Assembly: GCA_018668795.1 (NCBI GenBank)
Contig: JABJBD010000222.1
Coordinates: 1-27,871 of the forward strand
Origin: Candidatus Puniceispirillum sp.
GTDB lineage: Bacteria > Pseudomonadota > Alphaproteobacteria > Puniceispirillales > Puniceispirillaceae
DNA length: 27,871 nt
Reading direction: 5' to 3'
The position numbers and the translations under genes are program-made. Of the stretch, positions 7,359-14,711 are shown in pieces (within the stretch, counting starts at the first letter, position 1; each line of letters begins with the position of its first letter). The notes under the pieces were generated by a model, which was not told the origin of the DNA, did not search any database, and was given only the letters and a program-made list of their open reading frames with translations.

Positions 7359-9689
7359 TCAAGCATTTTGTGGAACATCTTCGAGGCTTGTTACTGGTTC
7401 AGCTTCTTTTTTATCTTTATCAAGTGCAATCAGCAATGCGGGAAGCAAGGTCAAATCAGCGATCAAAGCTATAACCAATGCTATGCCTGTTAACATTGCC
7501 ATATAGCTGTTAACGCCAAATGTTGATTGCGCCAAAATGGCAAATCCAGCTGTTAAAATTAGAGTTGTTACGACAAGCGCCGTCCCAACACCGTTAAAAG
7601 CAAAAATCACAGCATCATTTGGTGACAGTTTTTGTTCACGCCGCGCAAATTGATATTTGCTGAGAAAATGGACACTATCATCAACAACAACACCTAATGC
7701 CATGCCAGCAACGACAGCCACAGCCATATTCACTTGACCAACAAGTACCCCCCAAAGACCGAAGGCAAGGGCAGCGGGAAGCAGATTTGGAATCAAGCTC
7801 AGAATACCCAGACGCACATCTCTTAGGGCAACCAGAATAACGCCGCTAATCAGGAACACAGCAATAAGTGTTCCAATCAACATACTTTGGATATTTCGCT
7901 CGGATATATACGCAAACATGACTGTAGGGCCGACAGCTGTTAGGTCGAAATCAAGCTCGTCAGCAAGATAGTTTTCAGCTCGAGCAATCCACGCACGAAG
8001 TTCATTCGTCGTCATATCATCAATTGTAACAATAACTTGTGTTGATGATTTACTGATATCAAGCTGGTTATTCAAATCCAGACCGAATGGTAACGAAAGC
8101 TCGTACAAAAGCAGATATTGTGCGGCTAATTCACGTGTATCCGGTACCCGGTAAAAGGTTGGATCACCCGCATTGAGATCACGATTGAGTCTCTTGAATA
8201 TATCCGAAATGGATTGCACATGTGTTACGACTGGCTCGTTATGAGCCCAAGCCGTAAATTTAGATACTTTTTCAATGAAGGCTGGATCACTAACGCCATT
8301 AGATTCCCCAGATGGCAAACTGAATTGCACCTGATTGGCACCTGTCAGATTAGCGCTGATCCAGTCAGTATCCTTGCGATATTGTGTTGAACTATCAAAA
8401 TATTTGACAAAATCATCATTGATTTCATTCAACGGAATAAGCGCAAGAATACCAGCAGATAAAATAACGCTTATAGCCAAAACTGGCTTGTATCGCGAAG
8501 CAACAAATACACCAAGCTTTCCCATTTTATCATCAAGTTTTGCAAGAGTCGCTTTTGATTTTAGAGGAACAAAGCTAATCAGAATAGGTAACAAAACGAT
8601 CGAATAGATCCATGCTGCCATCACACCAACGGCTGTTATATTGCCCAGATCATGAAATGGAGGAGAGTCTGAAAAATTCATCGACAGAAAACCCAAAGCC
8701 GTCGTCAGACTTGTTAAAAAAATGGGCTTACTGTTAACGCGCAAGCTATATAGCAGGCTATCCCGTTGACTATGACCTGCACGCATTCGGTTAAACATAC
8801 TAACCAACAAATGAATAGAATCAGCGACAGCAAGTGTGGTGATTATTGTAGGCGCACTAGCCGATGGTGGTGTTAGGCCAATACCCATCCAGCCGCCAAC
8901 CCCCATTGCAAAAATAATACTTGGCACAACAACAAACAGCACCAAAGCCGTTGCCATCAACGATCTGAGCAAAAGATAAGCAACAACCAAAATAACCAGA
9001 TACATTGCGGGAACTAGTGTCGCCATATCCTGCATCGATGATTCCAAAAAAGCATTATTCAGGAAAATAACTCCACCCAGTCGGATTTTGACATTATGTT
9101 TTGCTTCAATGTCTGCGGCCATTTCACGGGCGGCAGCTGCCACAATTGCAACTTCATCAGCACTTTTGCCTGGCATCTGAATGGTCGCGTTAACTGATGT
9201 TGCCCGATGTTGCTTATCGTGAATTTTCCCTGCCAAAGCTGGCTCAGTTGAGCTCACATTATCGACCAGAGCCTGCTCATCTTCGCCCATAGACATTGCA
9301 TCCATATACAAATCGCGGACAATTAGATCATCACCATCAACTTCGGTATGTTGGTAATTTGAGAGACTATCGACACGAATTGAAAAGGGAAGTTGCCATG
9401 CAATGCTGGTTAATTCCTCAACAGCCGCCAACACCTCAGGCGCATTAGCCTTGCCAGACAATGGATCAACAGCAAAGTTGACATTATCAATCTTCGTATA
9501 GGTCTGTTGTATCTGCTCAAACGCTTTAAGTTGTGGATTATCTTTGCCAAAGAAAACACGGTAATCATTATCAAAATAAAGGAACTGAGCACCGACTGCG
9601 CCTAGTATTGTCATCGCTGTCACAAGCCCCAGAACCAAAAACCTGTATTTCAGAAGCCATTCACCGTATGAACCATTTTGCTGTGACAT
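7359..9689 (-). CDS. MMPL/RND-superfamily exporter
   Basis: 776 residues with the two-fold RND plan: one membrane helix near residues 16-38, a large periplasmic loop, a helix bundle (about 225-370), then a repeat of helix, loop and bundle (about 405-760). The second bundle has the proton-relay-like MALGVVVDDSVHFLSKY; the first has the matching A-D-S-I-H-L-L-V-S-M-F. It resembles HpnN-type lipid and hopanoid exporters rather than AcrB (no multidrug docking-domain length). An AAAGGTG ribosome site precedes the ATG. It is the first gene of an operon with a LolA-like carrier and an outer-membrane barrel, preceded by two palindromic candidate operators and a TetR gene, so it is probably de-repressed by its substrate or a related lipid. 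Confidence 0.9.
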   Translation of the reverse strand: MSQQNGSYGEWLLKYRFLVLGLVTAMTILGAVGAQFLYFDNDYRVFFGKDNPQLKAFEQIQQTYTKIDNVNFAVDPLSGKANAPEVLAAVEELTSIAWQLPFSIRVDSLSNYQHTEVDGDDLIVRDLYMDAMSMGEDEQALVDNVSSTEPALAGKIHDKQHRATSVNATIQMPGKSADEVAIVAAAAREMAADIEAKHNVKIRLGGVIFLNNAFLESSMQDMATLVPAMYLVILVVAYLLLRSLMATALVLFVVVPSIIFAMGVGGWMGIGLTPPSASAPTIITTLAVADSIHLLVSMFNRMRAGHSQRDSLLYSLRVNSKPIFLTSLTTALGFLSMNFSDSPPFHDLGNITAVGVMAAWIYSIVLLPILISFVPLKSKATLAKLDDKMGKLGVFVASRYKPVLAISVILSAGILALIPLNEINDDFVKYFDSSTQYRKDTDWISANLTGANQVQFSLPSGESNGVSDPAFIEKVSKFTAWAHNEPVVTHVQSISDIFKRLNRDLNAGDPTFYRVPDTRELAAQYLLLYELSLPFGLDLNNQLDISKSSTQVIVTIDDMTTNELRAWIARAENYLADELDFDLTAVGPTVMFAYISERNIQSMLIGTLIAVFLISGVILVALRDVRLGILSLIPNLLPAALAFGLWGVLVGQVNMAVAVVAGMALGVVVDDSVHFLSKYQFARREQKLSPNDAVIFAFNGVGTALVVTTLILTAGFAILAQSTFGVNSYMAMLTGIALVIALIADLTLLPALLIALDKDKKEAEPVTSLEDVPQNA

Positions 9690-9716
9690 AAAGCACCTTT
9701 TTTAAAAACTGATAGA

Positions 9717-9736
9717 ATTACCAAGCATTCGGTAAT
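9717..9736. promoter_or_regulatory. Candidate TetR operator 1 (ATTACC-N8-GGTAAT)
   Basis: A perfect 6-8-6 inverted repeat in the 173-base gap between the TetR and exporter genes, about 30 bases upstream of the exporter start. Its half-site (TACC/GGTA) is shared with the second palindrome at 9764-9785, which supports a common protein. The spacing from the exporter start is typical for a repressor site over a promoter. Confidence 0.55.
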
Positions 9737-9763
9737 ACGCATTTATGAAGAAGTAAAGATTTA

Positions 9764-9785
9764 AATACCAAATGGTATTAATACC
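9764..9785. promoter_or_regulatory. Candidate TetR operator 2 (overlapping palindromes)
   Basis: AATACCAAATGGTATT (9764-9779) is a near-perfect 16-bp palindrome, and its right half also forms GGTATTAATACC (9774-9785), a perfect 12-bp palindrome. Three alternating TACC/GGTA half-sites therefore lie in 22 bases. With operator 1 this makes five half-sites in front of the exporter operon. Compatible with one or two TetR dimers; no binding evidence exists here. Confidence 0.55.
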
Positions 9786-9862
9786 TAAGAATTAAGTAAA
9801 AACTGCTAAAAAATTAAGCAAATACATAAAAAAATTGACTAAACTATTACGGCACAGGAAAA

Positions 9863-10468
9863 CTAACGAACTATTGATCCTATTACTAAATCGCTAATTG
9901 AAAGTAGCTGTTCTGTTGAAATACCCATTTTTACCATTGAATTCATGGCAATAACATGACTGCTCAGATACAGCGCTGCCTGATGAACATCGACGCCATC
10001 CTTCAACTGCCCCTTGTCACGTGCAATAGATAGTATTGATGCCAGTTTTTCAGGTTGCTGACTAAGGTAGGTTTTGATCAGAGACTGGCTTTTTACGCCA
10101 AGCCGATCAATCTCATGCAGACAATCACAAAATAAACACCCATGTGGTGACGCATCTGTGGCTGTCCAGGCGGTTATTATCTGCTCAAACCATTCAGTCA
10201 AACCGTGGCGAATATTTTCATGTGCTTCAAGACACTCAAATTTATCTACATTGCCAGATAAATAACATTCAAGGACATCATATAATAATCCGTCTTCATT
10301 TTCGAAATAGCGATATAATGTTGGTTTTGACACCCCCGTCATACGTGCCACTTGGTTTAGCGAGGTTGCTAATACACCTTGCCTCCAATAAAGATCTAGG
10401 GCCGTTTGAATAGTCTTGTTTCTATCGAATGAAACTGGCCGACCATGTTTTTTCTGGGCAGAAATCAC
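9863..10468 (-). CDS. TetR-family transcriptional regulator
   Basis: 201 residues, typical length. Residues about 15-65 hold the TetR DNA-binding domain: R-N-K-T-I-Q-T-A-L-D-L-Y-W-R-Q-G then TSLNQVARMTGVSKPTLYRY (recognition helix). The ligand domain contains S-P-H-G-C-L-F-C-D-C-L, like the subgroup annotated with G-C-L-x motifs (AcrR/YdeS-like), with a Cys-rich patch. The start is a GTG at 10468 with only a weak ribosome site; no better in-frame ATG was seen. The exporter operon follows on the same strand after 173 bases containing palindromes, and azlC is divergent. Three 11-bp-spaced TCACTA repeats lie immediately upstream of the start. Confidence 0.9.
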   Translation of the reverse strand: MISAQKKHGRPVSFDRNKTIQTALDLYWRQGVLATSLNQVARMTGVSKPTLYRYFENEDGLLYDVLECYLSGNVDKFECLEAHENIRHGLTEWFEQIITAWTATDASPHGCLFCDCLHEIDRLGVKSQSLIKTYLSQQPEKLASILSIARDKGQLKDGVDVHQAALYLSSHVIAMNSMVKMGISTEQLLSISDLVIGSIVR

Positions 10469-10475
10469 TTCACAC

Positions 10476-10503
10476 TCACTAAAAAATCACTACTAACTCA
10501 CTA
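10476..10503. repeat. Three TCACTA direct repeats at 11-bp period upstream of the TetR gene
   Basis: TCACTA occurs at 10476-10481, 10487-10492 and 10498-10503, exactly 11 bases apart, i.e. on one face of the helix. On the minus strand they read TAGTGA in the leader of the TetR gene, ending 7 bases before its GTG. They could be a regulator site or an mRNA leader element. A 10-bp palindrome TATAGCTATA (10502-10511) abuts them. The rest of this 124-base divergent gap is AT-rich without further structure. Confidence 0.45.
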
Positions 10504-10592
10504 TAGCTATATATGTGTTATAAATCATCAATATACATTATTTTTTCACCACGTTTTTAGCCAACATTCAGATAATATGAGCATTTAACAAG

Positions 10593-11336
10593 ATGGCCGA
10601 AACATCATCACCACCAATCAATGAGAAACCATCATCTAAACTCTGGTTAATCGGTATTCGGGACGGCGTCAATGTTCCAGGGTTTGCGCTGATGAGTACC
10701 ATGATCGGATTTGCCACCATAGCACGTGAAGCTGGTTTTGATATCTGGATGGCCTTAGTCACGACAGCCACAGTATTCGGCATGCCTGGCCAAGTTGCGT
10801 TTGCCAGCCTTTTTGCGGGTGGTGCCAGCCTATTATTAATTTTTGTGGCGGTTTCGTTAGCTAATATGCGCATGATGCTTATGGTCATTTCAGGAAGCGA
10901 TATTCTTAATTTATCTGCGCATAATCTACCTTTCTGGAAACGGCTTTTATTAATGCATTTTCTGGCGATAACCAGTTGGGCGCAAATCGGTTTTAAAGCA
11001 CATCAACACCCCCCTCCTTTGCTCCTCTCCTATTACATCGGCTTTAGCCTGACTATTTTTACCTTTGCCATGACCGGCACGCTATTAGGATTTTATATAG
11101 CTGATTGGATACCACCTGAAATTCTGCGTCTGGTGATTTTCGTGACACCACTCTACATTTTGTTGCTGGTCATCAATGCGCGTCATACATTAAATCGTCT
11201 GGCGGCCGTCATTGGCGGTACGCTTTGCCCCCTTATCTACCCACTTGCCGCTGATTGGAGCATTCTTATAGCGGGCGTCATTGGCGGGACATTAGCCATG
11301 ATGATCTTTCACATCAGAGGACGGAAACGCTCATGA
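10593..11336 (+). CDS. azlC: AzlC family protein, large subunit of a branched-chain amino-acid exporter
   Basis: 247 residues with five to six predicted membrane helices. Family features: an early R-D-G-V-N-V-P-G-F-A-L segment, then TATVFGMPGQVAFASLFAGG (the AzlC signature with an internal G-x-P-G-Q) followed by S-L-A-N-M-R-M-M-L. AzlC with AzlD exports leucine, valine-like and some other amino acids or analogues across the cytoplasmic membrane. The azlD gene overlaps its end as ATGA. It is divergent from the TetR gene, which could regulate it, although the best TetR operators are on the exporter side. Confidence 0.88.
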   Translation: MAETSSPPINEKPSSKLWLIGIRDGVNVPGFALMSTMIGFATIAREAGFDIWMALVTTATVFGMPGQVAFASLFAGGASLLLIFVAVSLANMRMMLMVISGSDILNLSAHNLPFWKRLLLMHFLAITSWAQIGFKAHQHPPPLLLSYYIGFSLTIFTFAMTGTLLGFYIADWIPPEILRLVIFVTPLYILLLVINARHTLNRLAAVIGGTLCPLIYPLAADWSILIAGVIGGTLAMMIFHIRGRKRS

Positions 11337-11674
11337 ACAACCTAGATTACACAACAGCAGAAGCTTGGCTAGCCGTTTGTCTGGCTTGCTTAGGTACTTT
11401 TGGCTGGCGCCTGATTGGGGTTGTTCTGGCTGGTCGTATTGCCACTGACACCCCAATGATGACATGGATCAATGGGGTTGCTTATGCAATGGTATCGGGT
11501 GTTCTGATGCTTATTCTAGTATATCCGACTGGTATTCTGGCCACAACCGAGCTGGATCATCGCTTTATTGGCTTGTTTGTTGGACTTGGGACAATGATTT
11601 TGACCAAAAACCTATTTTATGCCCTTTGTACTGGGCTTGGCAGTTTTGCCATTATTGTAACCGTATTTAATTGA
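11333..11674 (+). CDS. azlD: AzlD family protein, small subunit of a branched-chain amino-acid exporter
   Basis: 113 residues from the ATG at 11333, which overlaps the azlC stop by 4 bases; a longer reading from 11255 would lie inside azlC. Four hydrophobic segments fit the AzlD topology, with the family-typical CLGTFGWRLIGVVLAGRI at the first helix, W-I-N-G-V-A-Y-A-M near residue 45 and T-K-N-L-F-Y-A-L towards the C-terminus. It is the obligate partner of AzlC in characterised systems. Confidence 0.88.
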   Translation: MNNLDYTTAEAWLAVCLACLGTFGWRLIGVVLAGRIATDTPMMTWINGVAYAMVSGVLMLILVYPTGILATTELDHRFIGLFVGLGTMILTKNLFYALCTGLGSFAIIVTVFN

Positions 11675-11690
11675 ATAATTACATATATTT

Positions 11691-11723
11691 ATAAATTCAA
11701 TATAAAGTAATGATTGAATTTAT
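11691..11723. terminator. AT-rich hairpin between convergent azlD and the transglycosylase gene
   Basis: ATAAATTCAAT (11691-11701) and ATTGAATTTAT (11713-11723) are exact reverse complements around an 11-base loop, in the 58-base gap between two convergent genes. The position suits a bidirectional terminator; the stem is AT-rich and lacks a strong T run, so it would be weak. Confidence 0.4.
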
Positions 11724-11732
11724 CTTTGATCA

Positions 11733-12719
11733 CTATCCCTGTTTTGCAAAACTGGCACGAAATTCCAATACCTTACGCCAATTTTTGGCTATGTGCGGCT
11801 GTCTTTTCTTTAACAAATCATCACCCGACAGAGGGATCGCAGGAACTTGCGCCTTAACCAGCTTAGCAGGCTTTTTAAAAAGTTTAGGCGTTATTCGTGT
11901 GATTTTATTAGCCGGATTAGCCAATTTTGTTGCTGAACCCACAATATCTTTGTGTCGCGAAGTTGCGTTTGACATTGCGTCTGACATATTTGAAGCGGCA
12001 AGTGTTTTCAGCCCCATTTTAACCTTTGGCTTGGTTTGCGTTAGGGCTTTTGGCTGAACTGGAACTGGAAGTGGCAAATCTACATTACGTTTTGGTTTTG
12101 GTTTGGGCATCACCGTCGGCAATGGAGCTGGCTCAGTCAACACTGCGTTGACCAACTGTGGTGATGAAGGCAAATGATAATTTTCAGCCGCCATAACAGC
12201 GCTCACCTTGCGCAAATAGCGTTCATTTTTGTTTGGATCATTCGAATGGTAATGCCGAATTGCCTGATCCCAATTTCCGTGACGGTTTCGAAGAATAATC
12301 AGAAATGATGCAGCGTAAGCCACGTTAACATCAGGATTGAACATTTCGGCAAAATCGCGAAAATTATCTTTATGCCATTTGGTGTTGATTTGCATACAAC
12401 CCACATCGACGCTGTTTTCACCATTGGCATAACTTACCTCGACGAATTCAAGCGCTGAGTCCTGATCTTCAAAAAACAGCCCCTCAACACCATCATTTAC
12501 CGTCCAAGGCCATGATCTTCGTTTACCGTCACTATTAACACGTCCGGACTCAACCCGCGCGATGCCTTGCATAATACCTGACGGTATTGCATATTCTGCT
12601 TCTGCCTTTGCGGCCAGAGCCTCACAATCGACATCACGCGCCCATACATGTGGCGTCATGCCTATACAAAATATCAGAAATGCAAAAGCGCATTGAATGA
12701 TGTTACGTTTTTGAAACAT
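11733..12719 (-). CDS. SLT-domain lytic transglycosylase with Pro/Lys-rich tail
   Basis: Expected to cleave peptidoglycan glycan strands in the periplasm. The start at 12719 is chosen because it opens a signal peptide (K-R-N then a hydrophobic stretch, cleavage after V-W-A near residue 27); a TTG at 12764 is also in frame. The soluble-lytic-transglycosylase fold spans about residues 30-175: catalytic E57 in ARVESGR, then S-V-D-V-G-C-M-Q-I-N, N-V-A-Y-A-A-S-F-L and A-I-R-H-Y-H-S. Residues about 190-328 are low-complexity, rich in Pro, Lys and Ala (KPKPKRNVDLPLPVPVQPK), probably a wall- or membrane-tethering or flexible region. Total 328 residues. It stands alone between azlCD and the divergent ring-cleavage operon. 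Confidence 0.88.
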   Translation of the reverse strand: MFQKRNIIQCAFAFLIFCIGMTPHVWARDVDCEALAAKAEAEYAIPSGIMQGIARVESGRVNSDGKRRSWPWTVNDGVEGLFFEDQDSALEFVEVSYANGENSVDVGCMQINTKWHKDNFRDFAEMFNPDVNVAYAASFLIILRNRHGNWDQAIRHYHSNDPNKNERYLRKVSAVMAAENYHLPSSPQLVNAVLTEPAPLPTVMPKPKPKRNVDLPLPVPVQPKALTQTKPKVKMGLKTLAASNMSDAMSNATSRHKDIVGSATKLANPANKITRITPKLFKKPAKLVKAQVPAIPLSGDDLLKKRQPHIAKNWRKVLEFRASFAKQG

Positions 12720-12770
12720 AGATTTTATGAGCAACAAATGTGCCAAATACAACGCGATGGCCAAACTGCA

Positions 12771-12784
12771 AGTAATTAATTACT
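12771..12784. promoter_or_regulatory. 14-bp palindrome AGTAATTAATTACT in the divergent intergenic region
   Basis: A perfect palindrome in the 168-base region between the transglycosylase and the NicX-like operon. It may be an operator for the latter, but AT-rich palindromes arise easily by chance. No regulator gene is adjacent, and nothing else in this region stands out. Confidence 0.3.
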
Positions 12785-12887
12785 AATACGCCCAAACACG
12801 TTCTTTCAAATGCCGTCAAGATTGATAAGATGGGCAATTCTGGAACGCGTGAAAATACCTTTCAAACGTGATAATGCTGGTGAGACA

Positions 12888-13922
12888 ATGCAGGACACCC
12901 CTATTCAAAAACAATGGCTTGATGCGTTTGTATCACTGTTCAGTTTATGTAAAGCCACATCCGATGAACAAATCATTATCCTAACTGAATCGCATAGCCG
13001 CCAAATAAATGTCATGCTTGCCGAACTGGCTTTACAACAGCTCAGCCTTCCCTTTGATATTACGCGCATTGAAACAAAACCCGCTTCATGTGCGCCCATA
13101 GTTCGTTCTACCGGCGCATCCAATGTGCTTGATGGGCAACCGCATATTGTCGAAACACTCTGTAAAGCCGATTTCATTATAGATTTGACCGTCGAAGGCC
13201 TCATGCATGCACGTCAAACCTCAGATATTCTGAAATCGAGTGCACGTATTATGACCATTTCCAACGAACATCCTGAAATTCTAGCACGTTTGCCTCTCGA
13301 CCCAGCGATTAAAGACGCCGTCAAAACAGCTGTAAAGGCCTGCCGCAACGCGTCGGAAATGCATGTTACATCAACCGCAGGTTCTAATCTTCGTGTTGTC
13401 ATGGCCAACACCGTTACAGTTGGTGTCTGGGGGTGGACAGATCGCCCCGGGACTTTGGCTCATTGGCCTGGTGGTCTTGTGGTGAGTTTTCCACGCTCAT
13501 CATCTACCAACGGCATTCTGGTTTTTAAGCCAGGTGATATAAACCTTACCTTCAAACGCTATTTTGAGAGCGAAGTGCGCTTTCACATCACCGATGACTT
13601 TGTAACCCATATTGATGGTGATGGAACTGATGCCCGCTTAATGCGCCATTATCTGGCTGGTTTTGGCGATCCTCTTGCCTATGCCACAAGCCATGTTGGT
13701 TGGGGACTTAACCCTCATGCCAGATACGAAGCACTTACAATGTACGATAAGGATGATCTTAACGGCACCGAATTACGCGCTCTTGCTGGCAATTTTCTAT
13801 TCTCGACTGGTGCGAATGAATTTGCTGATCGCCATACGGAAGGGCATTTCGATTTGCCCATGATGGATTGTACAATCACTCTTGATGGAACAAAAATGGT
13901 TGCTGAAGGGGTGATTTGCTGA
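12888..13922 (+). CDS. NicX-like Fe(II) ring-cleaving dioxygenase (2,5-dihydroxypyridine 5,6-dioxygenase family)
   Basis: NicX opens 2,5-dihydroxypyridine to N-formylmaleamate using Fe(II) and O2; the fold resembles M29 aminopeptidases. The start at 12888 gives 344 residues, close to NicX, and begins in register with it; an in-frame ATG at 12810 adds 26 residues. The C-terminal half aligns by eye throughout: EMHVTSTAGSNLR, H-W-P-G-G-L-V-V-S-F-P, G-D-I-N-L-T-F-K-R-Y, SHVGWGLNPHAR, G-N-F-L-F-S-T-G-A-N and GHFDLP. The iron ligands described for Pseudomonas NicX (two His and an Asp) correspond to H269, H320 and D322. The next gene overlaps by one base (TGATG). The substrate may differ from 2,5-dihydroxypyridine, because the partner genes differ. 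Confidence 0.8.
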   Translation: MQDTPIQKQWLDAFVSLFSLCKATSDEQIIILTESHSRQINVMLAELALQQLSLPFDITRIETKPASCAPIVRSTGASNVLDGQPHIVETLCKADFIIDLTVEGLMHARQTSDILKSSARIMTISNEHPEILARLPLDPAIKDAVKTAVKACRNASEMHVTSTAGSNLRVVMANTVTVGVWGWTDRPGTLAHWPGGLVVSFPRSSSTNGILVFKPGDINLTFKRYFESEVRFHITDDFVTHIDGDGTDARLMRHYLAGFGDPLAYATSHVGWGLNPHARYEALTMYDKDDLNGTELRALAGNFLFSTGANEFADRHTEGHFDLPMMDCTITLDGTKMVAEGVIC

Positions 13923-14704
13923 TGCCAATCATTGCTGGCATTAACTATAAAGATAGTGGCGGTTCTGGCCAACCTATCATCTGTCTGCATGGAATTGGGG
14001 GCAACGACAGTAGCTTTGCCGCTCAATATGCTGAGCTTGGCAGCGATTTCAGAGTCATAGCTTGGAACATGTCCGGATATAACGGATCGACTACACTTTT
14101 AGATGTAACCTTCGAAAATCTCAGTAATAGTCTGATTGCTTTTATGAACGCTCTTGATATTTCATCTGCGCATATCATAGGCCAATCAATTGGCGGCATG
14201 CTGGCGCAGGAAATAGCCATCCTGCATCCCCATCGTGTCAGATCATTGATATTGATCGCAACAAGTGCCGCTTTTGGTGGACGTGACAATAGTTTCAAAA
14301 CCCGCTTTCTGGCAACCCGTCTTGCCCCGCTTGATGCTGGCAAAACCATGCCAGAACTTGCTGAAGAATTTGTTCCTGAAATCACCGGATCGAATACAAG
14401 TCAACAGGTTCTAAAAGAGGCTGTTGCCGCAATGTCGGCAGTGCCTGAGGCAACCTATCGGCAGATCATCAAATGTTTGGTAACCTTTAACAGGCGCGAC
14501 GATCAGCATCTATTGACCATGCCCGTTTGCCTGATAGCAGGAGAGATGGATCAAAATGCCCCGCCTACCAGCATGCAAAAGATGTCAGAGCACATTCCGC
14601 ATAGCCAGTTTCACATTGTTGAAAAGGCCGGCCATTTAGTGAATAGTGAAGCAAGTGATATAGTTAATGCAATCATTCGAAATTTTTTATTGGATCAAGG
14701 ATAG
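13922..14704 (+). CDS. Alpha/beta hydrolase, candidate ring-cleavage-product hydrolase or deformylase
   Basis: 260 residues. The ATG at 13922 overlaps the stop of the dioxygenase gene (TGATG), so the two are translationally coupled. Fold landmarks are C-L-H-G-I-G-G-N-D (oxyanion region), the nucleophile elbow GQSIGG (Ser near residue 94), D-Q-N-A-P-P near residue 215 and the catalytic His in EKAGHLVNSE near residue 242. In the nicotinate pathway NicX is followed by the alpha/beta hydrolase NicD, which deformylates N-formylmaleamate; the same adjacency here supports a similar job on the product of the upstream enzyme. 3-oxoadipate enol-lactonase-like activity is the main alternative. Confidence 0.8.
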   Translation: MPIIAGINYKDSGGSGQPIICLHGIGGNDSSFAAQYAELGSDFRVIAWNMSGYNGSTTLLDVTFENLSNSLIAFMNALDISSAHIIGQSIGGMLAQEIAILHPHRVRSLILIATSAAFGGRDNSFKTRFLATRLAPLDAGKTMPELAEEFVPEITGSNTSQQVLKEAVAAMSAVPEATYRQIIKCLVTFNRRDDQHLLTMPVCLIAGEMDQNAPPTSMQKMSEHIPHSQFHIVEKAGHLVNSEASDIVNAIIRNFLLDQG

Positions 14705-14711
14705 GCATATA

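Noticed and set aside
12888..13922. M29 leucyl aminopeptidase
   Set aside because: The folds are related and automated labels often say aminopeptidase, but the S-H-V-G-W-G, G-N-F-L-F-S-T-G and G-H-F-D-L-P segments follow NicX, and the iron ligand positions match.
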